DNA of 64,000 nucleotides from Gautieria morchelliformis (GCA_015179125.1 WHVA01000253.1:62001-126000); one strand, 5' to 3'; shown: positions 1 to 10,428, counted from the stretch's first letter. A program made the numbers and translations. Notes: generated by a model from the sequence alone, not told the origin.

Positions 1-747
1 CCACTAGATCATACGTTCTCACTCCCTCCTCACATGGTTTGTGGCCCTGGAATTGAAGATCTGATCCAGGAAATATACCCTGGCATTGGCAATCATGTCC
101 CTGCCCAGGACAATTACTTTTTGGAGCGTGCCATCCTCTGTGCCAGAAACACTGAGGTCAATGAGATCAATTCCATGGTGTTTAGAGAGTTTCCAGGTGA
201 TGCTCAGGTCTTGCACTGTGCAAATTCCATTGAAGAGTCCAACGATGCAGATCGGTATCCTGTGGAGTATCTGAATTCCATAGAGATGGGCTGTCTTCCT
301 CCTGCTCGCTTGGAAGTCAAGCCTGGAGTGCCTCTGATGCTGTTGCGCAATTTGGATCAGAAGCAAGGACTATGCAATGGGACAAGGTTGCGGTTGGTGA
401 GGATAAGCATTAGAGTGTTGGAGGTCAGGATCATCTCAGGTCCATGTGCAGGAAATATTGCTTTCATCCCCAGGATCATCATTAAGCCATCAGAGGGAGA
501 GTTGCCATTTGTGCTGAAAAGGAGGCAGTTTCCAGTGCGTTTGGCATTTGCAATGACTATCAACAAGTCTCAGGGACAGTCTTTGGGTACGGTTGGGCTG
601 GACCTGAGATATCCAGTGTTTGGACATGGTCAGTTGTATGTTGGTGTATCAAGAGGGACCAACTGGAACAGAGTGAAGGTCTTGCTTGAGGAGGGTTTGG
701 ACACAACCAACATTGTATATAAAGATGTATTACTTAGAGCTCCTTGA
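1..747 (+). CDS. Helitron Pif1-type helicase, C-terminal part
   Basis: This is the C-terminal part of the Rep/helicase protein of a Helitron rolling-circle transposon. The frame is open to the first base, so the gene starts outside the window. Visible Pif1-family features are the segment around 330-400 encoding L-L-R-N-L-D-x-K-x-G-L-C-N-G-T-R-L and the terminal helicase motif at about 545-660, with F-A-M-T-I-N-K-S-Q-G-Q-S-L followed by L-Y-V-G-V-S-R. The protein would unwind donor DNA during transposition. A Helitron 3' terminus lies 150 bp downstream, which confirms the assignment. No frameshift is seen in this part, so the element may be recently active, but the Rep HUH domain is outside the window. 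Confidence 0.93.
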   Translation, partial: PLDHTFSLPPHMVCGPGIEDLIQEIYPGIGNHVPAQDNYFLERAILCARNTEVNEINSMVFREFPGDAQVLHCANSIEESNDADRYPVEYLNSIEMGCLPPARLEVKPGVPLMLLRNLDQKQGLCNGTRLRLVRISIRVLEVRIISGPCAGNIAFIPRIIIKPSEGELPFVLKRRQFPVRLAFAMTINKSQGQSLGTVGLDLRYPVFGHGQLYVGVSRGTNWNRVKVLLEEGLDTTNIVYKDVLLRAP

Positions 748-868
748 TTTTTTTATATCCACTTCTCTTCATATGGTTTATGTGTGTTACTTGATTTTAC
801 TTGATGCAAATTGGTTACTTTTATTTTCCCCAATGCACTTGACCTTACTGATGCGTTTGACCTACACC

Positions 869-897
869 CCCGCGCGAAGCGCGGGTACCCACCTAGT
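869..897 (+). mobile_element. Helitron 3' terminus (hairpin + CTAG|T)
   Basis: A perfect 7-bp GC stem (869-875 pairing with 879-885, loop GAA) is followed seven bases later by CTAG (893-896) and a T. This is the canonical Helitron 3' end (subterminal hairpin, CTRR, insertion before T). It belongs to the helicase gene just upstream. Confidence 0.92.
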
Positions 898-1145
898 TCC
901 TATAGGTGAAAGCAGCACGGTGGGAGGTTGTGGGCGCTGCTTATAAATAATATTACGTAAAACTTATGTCAGCGGCGAGCGGCGCAGCCGCGAGCACCAA
1001 CGCTGCGCAGCGGTCACGTGACCGGCAGACCGGCGTGAACCTGGAGCGCGAGCAGCGCAGCCGCGAGCGGTTCGCGGGCTCCAGCGCTCAACCCTGCGCT
1101 GGCAACGAACGCTGCGCAGCGGTCACGTGACCCGTTCGCGCGTGG

Positions 1146-1205
1146 TCCACGCACGACGCGCGCGCTCCACGCACGACGCGCGCGCTCCACGCACGACGCG
1201 CGCGC
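1146..1205. repeat. Three perfect 20-bp tandem repeats
   Basis: The unit TCCACGCACGACGCGCGCGC is repeated three times without a gap at 1146, 1166 and 1186. It ends five bases before a TATA box. Confidence 0.9.
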
Positions 1206-1209
1206 ACGG

Positions 1210-1215
1210 TATAAA
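1210..1215 (+). promoter_or_regulatory. TATA box candidate
   Basis: TATAAA lies directly after the GC-rich 20-bp repeats and before a tract dense in CTGGCTGGC and CTGTCTGCT. It looks like a core promoter on the plus strand, but no clear gene follows. Confidence 0.45.
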
Positions 1216-1539
1216 GGCAGAACGGTAAGGATGGAATGGCAGGAATCTGCCCACCGGCAATTCCTCTTGCTGCTGTCTGCTCTGTTCCCTGTCTGCTCTG
1301 CTCTGTCTGCTGTCTGCTCTCTATGGTGTCTCCTCCTTTAGCTGGCTGGCTGTCTATTGCTTTGGCAGGCTAGCTATCTTTTGCTTGGCTTGGCTGGCTA
1401 TCTATTGGCTTGGCTGGATTTCTATTGGTAGGTAATATCTCTTTTTTAATGCATTGCCATGTATTTTATTTTATTTGTGTTTGTAATTTCATTGGTTCCT
1501 TTCTTTTTTTTCATTATATTGTATTGTCACATGTGCTTT

Positions 1540-2195
1540 ATATTTTTCTGAATTTTTTCGACAATAGATTTAAATAACATCCCCAGACTGTGGTGAAAAA
1601 ATTGTAGTGTAATATCTATATTTTTCAGGTTTTTTTTGAAAATAGACATCAATAAGTTTCCTCTAAAATTAATGACAATAGGTTCTGCTTTTAAATGTGG
1701 TTTGTTTTATTGTTTTATTGACTGTAAAGCTGCTTACCTATACTGGTGGCTGGCTTACTATGGCTCTGGGTTTCTCTGTCAGTCCCTGGGCTTCTCTGGC
1801 TTTGACTGGGCATTAATAACAGCTTCTGCTTCAATGTACTGTACTTTTTTGATATTTTTTCGCAAATAGATATCAATAAATTATCCTGACTTTGTGAAAA
1901 TTGACAACAGCTCCAGGTTAAATGTACAGTGCATTCTTTTGACATTTTCGAAAAATAGATAACCCTAACTTTGCTAAAATTAATAACAGCTTCAGCTTAC
2001 ATGTACTGGACATTTTCTTGACATTTTTTCAAAAAATAGATAATCCTGACTTTGCTAAAAATTAATGACAGCTGCTTAAATATGGTTTCCTTGACTATTT
2101 TATTTATGTCTGTATATGTCACAAAATAGATATTGATACATGTCCCTGAGCTTGCTAAAAGTTAATAAGTAGTAACAGCCTCTGCTTGCTTCACT
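1540..2195. repeat. Degenerate ~80-100 bp AT-rich tandem repeats
   Basis: Five or six diverged copies of one unit follow each other. Each carries TTGACATTTT-like sequence, then AAAATAGATA, then CCTGACTTTGCTAAAA, then TTAATAACAGCTTCTGCTT. The clearest copies are at about 1805-1900, 1905-1985, 1985-2075 and 2095-2190. No long frame is shared, so this is a non-coding satellite-like tract. Confidence 0.75.
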
Positions 2196-2219
2196 TTGAG
2201 GCCCTTGGGGATATGCTAC

Positions 2220-3125
2220 ACATGCCATTGGGACATGCTATGCATGCTATACTTGAGGGGCATGCTACACACACTATGCATGGGGACACGCATATGCGTG
2301 GAGACATGCATGGGATGCGACACACACGCTATGCTTGGGGACACGCATGCTATGTGTGGAGACACTCATGGTATGCATGGAGACACTCATGTTATGCGTG
2401 GGGACACGCACACTTTGCTTGGGGACATGCACGCTATGCATGGAGACATGCATGTTATGCGTGGGGACACGCACACTATGCTTGGGGACACGCACATTAT
2501 GCTTGGGGACACCCATGTTATGCGTGGAGACACACACACTATACTTGGGGACACTCATGTTATGCATGGAGACACGCATGTTATGCATGGGGACACACAT
2601 GCTATGCATGGGGATGTGCACACTATATGTGGGGACACACTATGCTTGGGGGACATGGTACAAACAAGGGACACACTACAGGGGAAAACACTACAAACAA
2701 GGGACATTCTACACAAGCTATACTTGGGGGACACGCTACAAACAAAGGCCATGCTATGCACACTATACTTGGGGGACATGTTATGCATTGGGGACACACT
2801 TTGCACACTATACTTGAGGGAGACGCTACACACACTACATGTAGGGACATGCTACACATGTGGACACGCTATGCATGGGGGACACACATGCTATAATTTA
2901 GGGACACGCTATGTTTGGGCACATGCTACAAACCAGGGACATGCTACACACAGAATACTTGAGGGACATGTTATGCATGTGGGACATGCCATGCACACTG
3001 TACTGCATGTGGGGACACACTACATATGGAGACATGCTACATGTGGAGACACACTACGCACACTATGCTTTGGGACACACTACGTGTGGGGACATGCCAC
3101 ATGTGAGGGTGCAATACGTGTGAGG
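2220..3125. repeat. 21-bp minisatellite (GGGGACACGCATGCTATGCTT-type)
   Basis: About forty variable copies of a 21-bp unit, roughly TATGCTTGGGGACACGCAC plus two bases, fill this tract; phasing is tightest between 2330 and 2640 and blurs later. Because 21 is divisible by three, several frames on both strands stay open. The longest, 2196-3140 on plus, would encode heptads such as G-D-T-H-x-M-x. I regard these frames as a by-product of the repeat rather than a gene: there is no recognisable domain and the reverse-strand frames are equally open. Confidence 0.85.
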
Positions 3126-3660
3126 ACAGATAAAGTGTGATGACACACTACAGGCAAGGACACACTACATGGGAGGTAGGGGACATGAGACATGGGAGAA
3201 ATGTGTAGAGTCATTACCTGTTATGTATCAGGTTTGGATCTAAAAGGACTGCAGCTCCAACTTATATGTTGCACCCCCAACTATCATCCTAAGTATTCTG
3301 GAGATCTGAGATTGGAAGTTGGAAGAGGTTGAGTATTGTAACTGAAGTAGTAAGGGTTCAAGAATTGAGTTAAGTTGGATATGAGAAATCAAGTTGGAAG
3401 ACGGAGGTCAGAGAGACAGAGGCCTTGCAGGTCTAATAACCAGAGACAGTGCAAAGGGAGTGACATATCAAAGTCGATTATCTGATTGCTGAACAGAGGC
3501 ACACATGACTGGGTTTTATACAAAGAGCTGAGACAACATGTCAGAAGGTAGAGGTAAGCAATTCCAGTGCAAGTAACTAGAATAAAAGTACCTAATGCGA
3601 AACAAGAGGAACTACAAGGGGGTGCAGTGTAGAACTAAGAACAATAGGAAAAAGACCAAG
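3126..3660. other. No gene seen
   Basis: The DNA is purine-rich on the plus strand and has no coding frame that resembles a known protein. It separates the minisatellite from a tandem duplication that carries Helitron ends. Confidence 0.5.
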
Positions 3661-3663
3661 GGT

Positions 3664-4429
3664 CTAATTGGTAGCGGAACAAATGGAACTCCTGACGCTC
3701 TGGACTTGCTGTGCTGAGGGTCAAGTATGGAATGCTGGTGAAAAGAGTCATTAGGGGAAATATGTGAAGAACAAGGGGATCACAAGGTTGAAGTGCAGAC
3801 ATTGTGGAATAGAGTCAGAGGTGCGGGGGTACCGGAGTTGGTTGAGCATGGTCATAACATTACCTACCTTGATGTGTTATTTAGAGTTACTTTCAATCAA
3901 TAAGAAGGGTTTTACTTATCTGAATGAAATTTTCTTATCCAAATGTGTTTGACTTATCCCAAGTTTGATTCACCCAATGCGTTTGACCTTACCGATGCAT
4001 TTGACTTGCACCCCCATGCAAAGTGTGGGTACCCACCTAGGGAATTGATAGCAGAACAAATGGAACTCCTGATGCTCCGGAATTGCTATGTTAAGGGTTA
4101 AGTAAGGAAGGCTGGTGAATAGAGACATAAGGGGAAGTATGTGAATAGGAAAGAACAAGGAGATCAAAAGGTCGAAGTGTGGACATTGCGGAATAGAGTC
4201 AGAGGAGGTGCAGAGGTACCAGAGTTGGTCAAGCAGCATGGTCATAACATTACCTACCTCAATGTGTTACTTAGAGCTACTTTTAATCAATAAGATGCAT
4301 TTTACTTATCTGAATGTGTTTGACTTATCCCAAGTTTGATTTACCCAAGGTGTTTGACTTTGCTGATGTGTTTGACCTTACCGAGGCGTTTGACTTGCAC
4401 CCCCGCGCGAAGCGCGGGTATCCACCTAG
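3664..4429 (+). mobile_element. Tandemly duplicated Helitron 3' regions
   Basis: Two diverged copies of a ~380-bp segment lie head to tail (about 3664-4040 and 4041-4429). Both contain GAACAAATGGAACTCCTGA near the start and end in a Helitron 3' terminus. Copy 1 has a weakened stem (4013-4019 with 4023-4029, G-T pairs) and CTAG at 4037-4040, followed by G. Copy 2 has the perfect GC stem (4402-4408 with 4412-4418) and CTAG at 4426-4429, followed by T. The 150 bp before each end share GATGCGTTTGACCT-like repeats with the Helitron end at 896, so all three belong to one family. Confidence 0.85.
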
Positions 4430-4531
4430 TTATGTAATATTCGCGAGCTGAGTAGCTGAGCGCTGAGCTTACATAAATTCCGATTCCCGAGTAAACGCGT
4501 CCGCCTGGCTCCATAACTCATCGAACATTCG

Positions 4532-6070
4532 ATGCCTGAGCCGGAGCAACACCCACAGGTTGATTTCGATTGCGACGACCGCGGTGTCACCCTCTATACA
4601 TGGCTCGCATTTTGGGACTCCACCAGGTCTTGGCTGGCTGAGCGAGGATACACGCTCTTCGAGTATGGCTATCATTGGAGGAAAAGATACGTCGGCGACG
4701 TGACGTACTGGGCTCCCAAGCTAAATGACGCGTCCGTTTTTGACGTGGAGCATCCTTATTCAAACTTTGGAGGAGACGAAGAGGGTATGGCAGTGCCGCC
4801 TCTGAGTGGACGCGTCGTGGTTAGTCCATTTATTCTTCACGTTCGGTCAACGCTCATTCAATTCAAGCCACGCATCGCGTTCGCCCAAGGTTCACTGCAG
4901 CGTCATACTGCGTTGAGATTGACCAAGAAAACTTCCGACGAGTACAAAATTTTGCAATTATTGATTAAGGAATCAAGTCTCCAGTCTCTGGAAGGGTTCA
5001 ATGGTGTTTTACCGCCTTTGGATCTAGTTGATCTCGGAGATCACTGCATTGTGGTCATGCCTAGGTACAGTATACTTGTTGTTTTATGAACAATCCTCAT
5101 TCACCACATCGTAGATGGGGTGAGTTCGCCTACCACCCCTGGTTCTCGACCATCCGCGAAGCCGTCGATTATATGCGCTAATGGCTCAAGGTACTACTAA
5201 CACTCAAACACTTGATTCCTTTCTTCATATCCCATCGACTTTAATAGGGCTTGAGCTTCTTGCACAAACATCACATTGTCCACCGCGTCAGCCCGTTTCT
5301 TTTCTTGCACCACTCGAAATGTCTCATGTCAGTGATTTGTGCAGGACATTAAGCCTGAAAACATTCTCGTCAATCATTTTGCGGCTTTCTCCAATGTTGA
5401 ATGGAACGAGATGCGAAGGACACTCCGACGTGATGGCCACTTAGCGTATGCGATCATCGACTTCGACATCTCCATTATGTTCCCACCCACTGCGACTCGA
5501 GAAGAGTGTCGGCTTCCCAGTAACCTGTCGTGGGACGGCGCATACGACCAACCTCATGACACGAAGCAAGGCGAACTTGATTATGACCCGTTCGCATTCG
5601 ATGTAGGGTGCCTTGGTATTCTCTTCTGTGAACGATTCCAAGTGCGCTTTTCGTTCGCTGTATGGCACAATATTTACTGGAATAGTAACCCGGACTCTTT
5701 GCCATAGCATTTCACTCGCACTGTTCCAATGTTTGCTCCGCTAATGGACCGAATGACGACGCGTGATCTCAGTCGCCGATTGACGGCTAGTCAGGCGCTC
5801 GATTTCCTGGAAAGCTTCGCCTCCGAGTTGACGCAAGAGCAGCTGCAGCTTCCTGCGCCACCCCGGGAGACCAGTAACCTTCAGTATGAAGACTATGACC
5901 GTTGGGAGGGTCTCCCGGACAAATTTATGAAGGATTGGGGTCATTTCCGTGAGCCGAAGCCGTCATTTCAGATCATACTTGTTCGCCAGATCTGCGATTA
6001 TGCGTGGGGCTACAAGCTTGTGCAATGGCTTAGACGAATTCATAGGTTTTGGAAGAGCCGTCACTTTTAG
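4532..6070 (+). pseudogene. Kinase-like protein, copy 1 (nonsense mutation)
   Basis: This is copy 1 of three related kinase-like genes. Exons: 4532-5064, 5115-5190, then exons matching the intact copy at 8889-10428, ending 6070. The first exon encodes an N-terminal region starting M-P-E-P-E-Q-H-P-Q. The kinase catalytic loop reads V-H-R/D-I-K-P-E-N-I-L and is split by an intron between R and D. The metal-binding motif is D-F-D rather than D-F-G. Compared with copy 2, the codon for Tyr in M-R-Y-W-L-K is TAA (5179-5181), which stops translation before the catalytic loop. The rest of the frame stays well preserved, so the mutation is recent, or a sequence error. Confidence 0.82.
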
Positions 6071-6687
6071 TATGTTTCTAGCACGTTCTTTGCATTCGTA
6101 ACCAAAGTGCGATCTCAGATACTGAGCTAGCTGTGACACCCGCCACGACTCTTTATACTGTCTCAACACTTTCGACGTCTCATGATGTGGCTGCTATTCT
6201 GTATTGTTCCTTGCTTTTCCGTTTCTTCTTAGTTACTACAGCAGACTATCTTTGGCATTGTACAAATGCACTCCTGATTTGTTATTATTATATTAATCAT
6301 GATGTCGTGATAAACCAGCTGCCCCACTTTTGGTCCGAGGGCTGAAGAAAATTGAGGGGGTTTACGGGCTGAGAAGACGCATAATAGTGGGACAATCGTT
6401 CCAGAATACCGGTTTCTTGCAGTGTGTTCTTTTCTTGCCGGTCTACGTATTTTTAATTCAGTGATGTGATCAATGGTGTACAGAGCCCTTTCTCGTAGAA
6501 AACGATGTCCCCAGGTGATGGAAAAGATCCGGAAAGCCGGTCCACGCCGTGGGCAGCTGCATGCAAATCTATCATGAATCATGAATACATACCAGAAAAA
6601 ATCGCGATGTAGACGAGTTTAATAGGGGCAGTCCAATTTCAAACAATGTCCCAAATCATCAGAGATTGTGGATGCGTCATTCACCGG
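6071..6687. repeat. 3' flank duplicated at 8264-8800
   Basis: About 500 bp here (6130-6620) recur in the same orientation at 8264-8800 with roughly 90% identity by eye and small indels. The second copy lies immediately upstream of kinase copy 2. No protein-coding frame is supported in either. Confidence 0.8.
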
Positions 6688-7004
6688 AATATTAATGTGA
6701 TCGATGACTCACGACGAAGTCTCTGATGGGCTGAGAAGCCGATGAGGATGAGGGACGGGTAGACGCCGTTAATTTACCGGTACTAGTAGTGGGCTACGCA
6801 ATCCACATCATTCATCGTATGCTGGTGGCGTGCTGGGATCGATGTCGAATGCCGTTCGAGATGGATGGTGTGCTGGTCGCACAATTCAAATGGAGTACAA
6901 GAGTTGAACGTTGAGTAAGCATACTTAGCTATAGGCCTTGATGATGTTTTCGTTATGCCAAGGTTATGTTCAAGGCGGATGCTGCTTTGGACTTTCCTCC
7001 CTAA
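6688..7004. repeat. ~320-bp inverted duplicate of 15690-16006
   Basis: This segment is the reverse complement of 15690-16006, with scattered substitutions and indels. The two copies face each other across 8.7 kb that contain the kinase array and the oxidoreductase gene. No conserved long frame is seen. Confidence 0.85.
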
Positions 7005-7179
7005 TGCCTGTGTCCCAAGTCATCGACGAGGTCAAATATTTCTGTATCATTTAGCGGTTCAAGTGATAACAGCGCCGGTGATCGCTGATCGATCCTTTCA
7101 TGCATATAGCTATATAAGTCAGACATAACTGTACACAGTATATTGTCCAAAATTAACCCATCCGGGCCTGAGTCCTCGC

Positions 7180-7250
7180 CTCGCCTCATTCTTCACACTG
7201 TCCGGAAGATGGTTCCACAAGCTTCCGGACAGTGTGAAGAATGAGGCGAG
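7180..7250. repeat. Perfect 29-bp hairpin
   Basis: Arms 7180-7208 and 7222-7250 are perfect reverse complements with a 13-base loop. It lies at the 3' end of the BTB pseudogene. Confidence 0.95.
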
Positions 7251-7380
7251 AGTAACTTGGCGAGTACGTCCGTCCAAGTGTTACGGACCATCACTTCACA
7301 GCGAGGGCAGTGGAGAGCGGTCATAGACACAAGTTCGTAGCGACTTGAGGATAGAGAGTCCACGGAGGGGCTCGCCTCCA

Positions 7381-7459
7381 TGGCAGCGTACGCCCTTAGT
7401 TTTAAAGCCGCCCGAATCACGACTTTGGGAAGCCTTAAAATTGAGGGCGTACGCTGCCA
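7381..7459. repeat. 16-bp hairpin arms plus inner pairing
   Basis: Arms 7381-7396 and 7444-7459 are perfectly complementary; TTTTAA and TTAAAA extend the pairing inside. It lies within the BTB pseudogene. Confidence 0.92.
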
Positions 7460-7814
7460 ATGCGACCCATTGACATGGGAAGATGATGGTTTCTTCCAGA
7501 ATTTGGAGTAAGCCATCCCGACGCTTTCGTCGAAGCTCCAGAACCTCCAGAAGATGTTCTGGGGCGAGTCCAAGAAGTGTAGGCCTCACTGACACCTTCC
7601 ATATGTCAATGTTATGTGTCAAAGCAGATACCGCCTTGGCACATTCCTCTCATCCATATGCGCATGCCATTGCAGAATATCCGAGTGGATCGGCGTGTAC
7701 ATCGGGAGGTAATGTTATGCGTCGAATGGTCGATATGGGACCAGGCATTTCCCACTTATGAGCCGCCGCTAAGATCTTTTCGATTTCGTCGAATGTGTCT
7801 AGGGCAGGAAGTTC

Positions 7815-7883
7815 CCTCCCTGATATCATCCTCAGAACTCCATTGATACTATCAATGGCATTCTCAGGATGATATCAGGAAGG
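7815..7883. repeat. ~33-bp inverted repeat breaking the BTB frame
   Basis: Arms 7819-7847 and 7851-7879 match at 26 of 29 positions, with a 3-base centre; pairing extends a few bases on each side. One arm carries the natural BTB coding sequence, while the other is its reverse complement and interrupts the frame. Confidence 0.9.
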
Positions 7884-8888
7884 GATTTGGGCATCCTCGG
7901 AAAGCTGTATTTCCTTGTGCGCCATCGACGTTCCCAGGGGTTGTGGGAGTGAAAGCGTGGCGCGGAACACGCTTGATGCGTTCTTGAGCATAAAGAAATT
8001 TGTACAAAATCCAACACCCTCTGACGACAAGAGGACAAGGTCCAGCTCATCAGCTGGCCCAAAGTCTGCCTGATAGGCCAGTCGAGGTCGCATCGGTAGG
8101 CCTCTTTCATCAATTTGGTGCCATACGAGGTTTCCCCGTTCAAGCATCCATCCGTATCCTCGGTATGCCTCTGCTGTGCAGGCGACGAATGTAGCGCGAG
8201 GGTCAACAGCAGAGGCCTGCTGGTCAATGCCAGTCACTATCCGTGATAAGTACCCGGGCCGAGCCGTGACACCCTCCACGACTCTTTATACTGTCTCAGC
8301 ACTTTCGACAGTCCTATGCGTCTCATGATGTGGCTCCTGCATATTTTACGTCTGCTATTCTGTATTTTTCCTTGCCTTTCCGTTCTTCTTAGTTACTACA
8401 GCAGAATATCTTTGGCATTGTGCAAATGCACTACTGATCTGTTATTAATCATGATGTCGTGATAAACCAGCTGCCCCACTTTTGGCCCGAGGACTGAAGA
8501 AAATTGAGGGGGTTTACGGACTGAGCTAGAACAATTGAGACGCGTAATAGTGAGACAATCGTTCCAGTATACCGGTTTCTTGCTGTGTGTTCTTTCTGAG
8601 ATGCTTGCCTACGTGTTTTGAATAATTGAATTCAGTGATGAGATCGATGGTGTACAGAGCCCTTTCTCGTAGAAAACGATTTCCCCAGGTCATGGCGAAG
8701 ATCCGGAAAGCCGGTCCATGCCGTGCAGCTGCATGCAATCTATCCATGAATCATGAATACATACTGTACCAGAAAAAAATCGCGATGTAGACGAGTTTAT
8801 GTAAAGTCATTTGCCAGTGCCGAGCTTACATAAATTCCGATTCCCGAGTAAACGCGTCCGCCTGTCTCCACAACTCATCGAACATTCG

Positions 8889-10428
8889 ATGCCTGAGCCG
8901 GAGCAACACCCACAGGTTGATTTCGATTGCGACGACCGCGATGTCACCCTCTATACATGGCTTACATTTTGGGACTCCACCAGGTCCTGGCTGGCTGAGG
9001 GAGGGTACACGCTCTTCGAGTATGGCTATCATTGGGGGAAAAGATACGTTGGCGACGTGACGTACTGGGCTCCCAAGCTAAATGACGCGTCCGTTTCTCA
9101 CGTGGAGCATCCTTTTTCAAAGTTTGGGGGAGACAAAGAGGGTATACCAGTGCCGCCTCTGAGTGGACGCGTCGTGGTTAGTCCATTTATTCTTCACGTT
9201 CGGTCAACGCTCATTCAATTCAAGCCACGCATCGCGTTCGCCCAAGATTCACTGCAGCGTCATACTGCGTTGAGATTGACCAAGAAAACTTCCGACGAGT
9301 ACAAAATTTTGCAATTATTGATTAAGGAATCAAGTCTCCAGTCTCTGGAAGGGTTCAATGGTGTTTTACCGCCTTTGGATCTAGTTGATCTCGGAGATCA
9401 CTGCATTGTGGTCATGCCTAGGTACAGTATACTTGTTGTTTCATGAACAATCCTCATTCACCACATCGTAGATGGGGTGAGTTCGCCTTCCACCCCTGGT
9501 TCTCCACCATCGGCGAAGTCGTCGATTATATGCGCTACTGGCTCAAGGTACTACTAACACTCAAGCACTTGATTCCTTTCTTCATATCCCATCGACTTTA
9601 ATAGGGCTTGAGCTTCTTGCACAAACATCACATTGTCCACCGCGTCAGCCCGTTTCTTTTCTTGCATCACCCGAAATGTCTCATGTCAGTGATTTGTGCA
9701 GGACATTAAGCCTGAAAACATTCTCGTCAATCATTTTGCGGCTTTCTCCAATGTTGAATGGAACGAGATGCGAAGGACACTCCGACGTGATGGCCACTTA
9801 GCGTATGCGATCATCGACTTCGACATCTCCATTATGTTCCCACCCACTGCGACTCGAGAAGAGTGTCGGCTTCCCAGTAACCTGTCGTGGGATGGCGCAT
9901 ACGACCAACCTCATGACACGAAGCAAGGCGAACTTGATTATGACCCGTTCGCATTCGATGTAGGGTGCCTTGGTTTTCTCTTCTGTCGACAATTCCAAGT
10001 GCGTTTTTCGTTCGCTGTACGGCGCAATCTTAACTGGAATAGTTAACCCGGACGCTTTCCCACAGCATTTCACTCGCACTGTTCCAATGTTTGCTCCGTT
10101 AATGGACCGAATGACGACGCGTGATCTCAGTCGCCGATTGACGGCTAGTCAGGCGCTCGATTTCCTGGAAAGCTTCGCCTCCGAGTTGACGCAAGAGCAG
10201 CTGCAGCTTCCTGCGCTACCTTGGGACACCAGTAACCCTCAGTATGAAGCCTATGACCGTTGGAAGGGTCTCCCAGACAAATTTATCGAGGATTGGGGTC
10301 ATTTCCGTGAGCCTAAGCCGTCATTTCAGATCATACTTGTTCGCCAAATCTGCGATTATGCGTGGGGCTACAAGCTTGTGCAATGGCTTAGACGAATTCA
10401 TAGGTTTTGGAAGAGCAGTCACTTTTAG
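8889..10428 (+). CDS. Kinase-like protein, copy 2 (intact, DFD variant)
   Basis: Five exons (8889-9421, 9472-9547, 9605-9643, 9702-9998, 10066-10428) splice to a clean 435-residue frame. The catalytic loop reads H-I-V-H-R-D-I-K-P-E-N-I-L-V-N, with the intron between HR and D. The next motif is I-I-D-F-D-I-S-I-M-F, where Asp replaces the Gly of D-F-G. A stretch around residues 265-310 (L-S-W-D-G, D-Y-D-P-F-A-F-D-V-G-C-L-G) corresponds to the activation segment and helix F. No glycine loop or VAIK lysine is evident in the first ~200 residues, so catalytic activity is doubtful. The family is a lineage-specific expansion in agaricomycetes. An upstream in-frame ATG at 8811 is possible, but the ATG at 8889 is shared with copy 1. 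Confidence 0.85.

Larger units (their letters stand above)
898..1240. other. GC-rich, CpG-rich promoter-like tract, no gene
   Basis: No coding frame is convincing here. The tract is strongly GC- and CpG-rich, unlike the AT-rich DNA that follows. A segment containing CGCAGCGGTCACGTGAC occurs twice (about 1009-1021 and 1117-1129), giving two CACGTG E-box-like sites. It ends in a triple 20-bp repeat and a TATA box. It begins one base after the Helitron end with TC, which is also how Helitron 5' ends begin, so it could be the 5' part of a second element; this is unproven. Confidence 0.5.
7001..8279 (-). pseudogene. BTB/POZ-domain protein, broken by hairpins
   Basis: Read on the minus strand from about 8200, the sequence encodes a BTB/POZ domain: D-L-V-L-L-S-S-E-G-V-G-F, then F-F-M-L-K-N-A-S-S-V-F-R, then I-Q-L-S-E-D. 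After a break at 7815-7883 it resumes as V-L-R-M-I-S-G-R-E-L-P-A-L-D-T-F-D-E and A-A-A-H-K-W. Further on, P-E-H-L-L-E-V-L-E-L-R-R-K-R-R-D and A-L-H-C-P-R-C match the C-terminal part of the large agaricomycete BTB family, which are probable protein-interaction or substrate-adaptor proteins. Frame changes coincide with three inverted repeats (7180-7250, 7381-7459, 7815-7883), so no intact product is possible. Confidence 0.78.

Noticed and set aside
2196..3140. 314-residue plus-strand ORF in the minisatellite as a gene
   Set aside because: Frames on both strands are open only because the unit is 21 bp; there is no domain, no splice pattern and no normal codon use.
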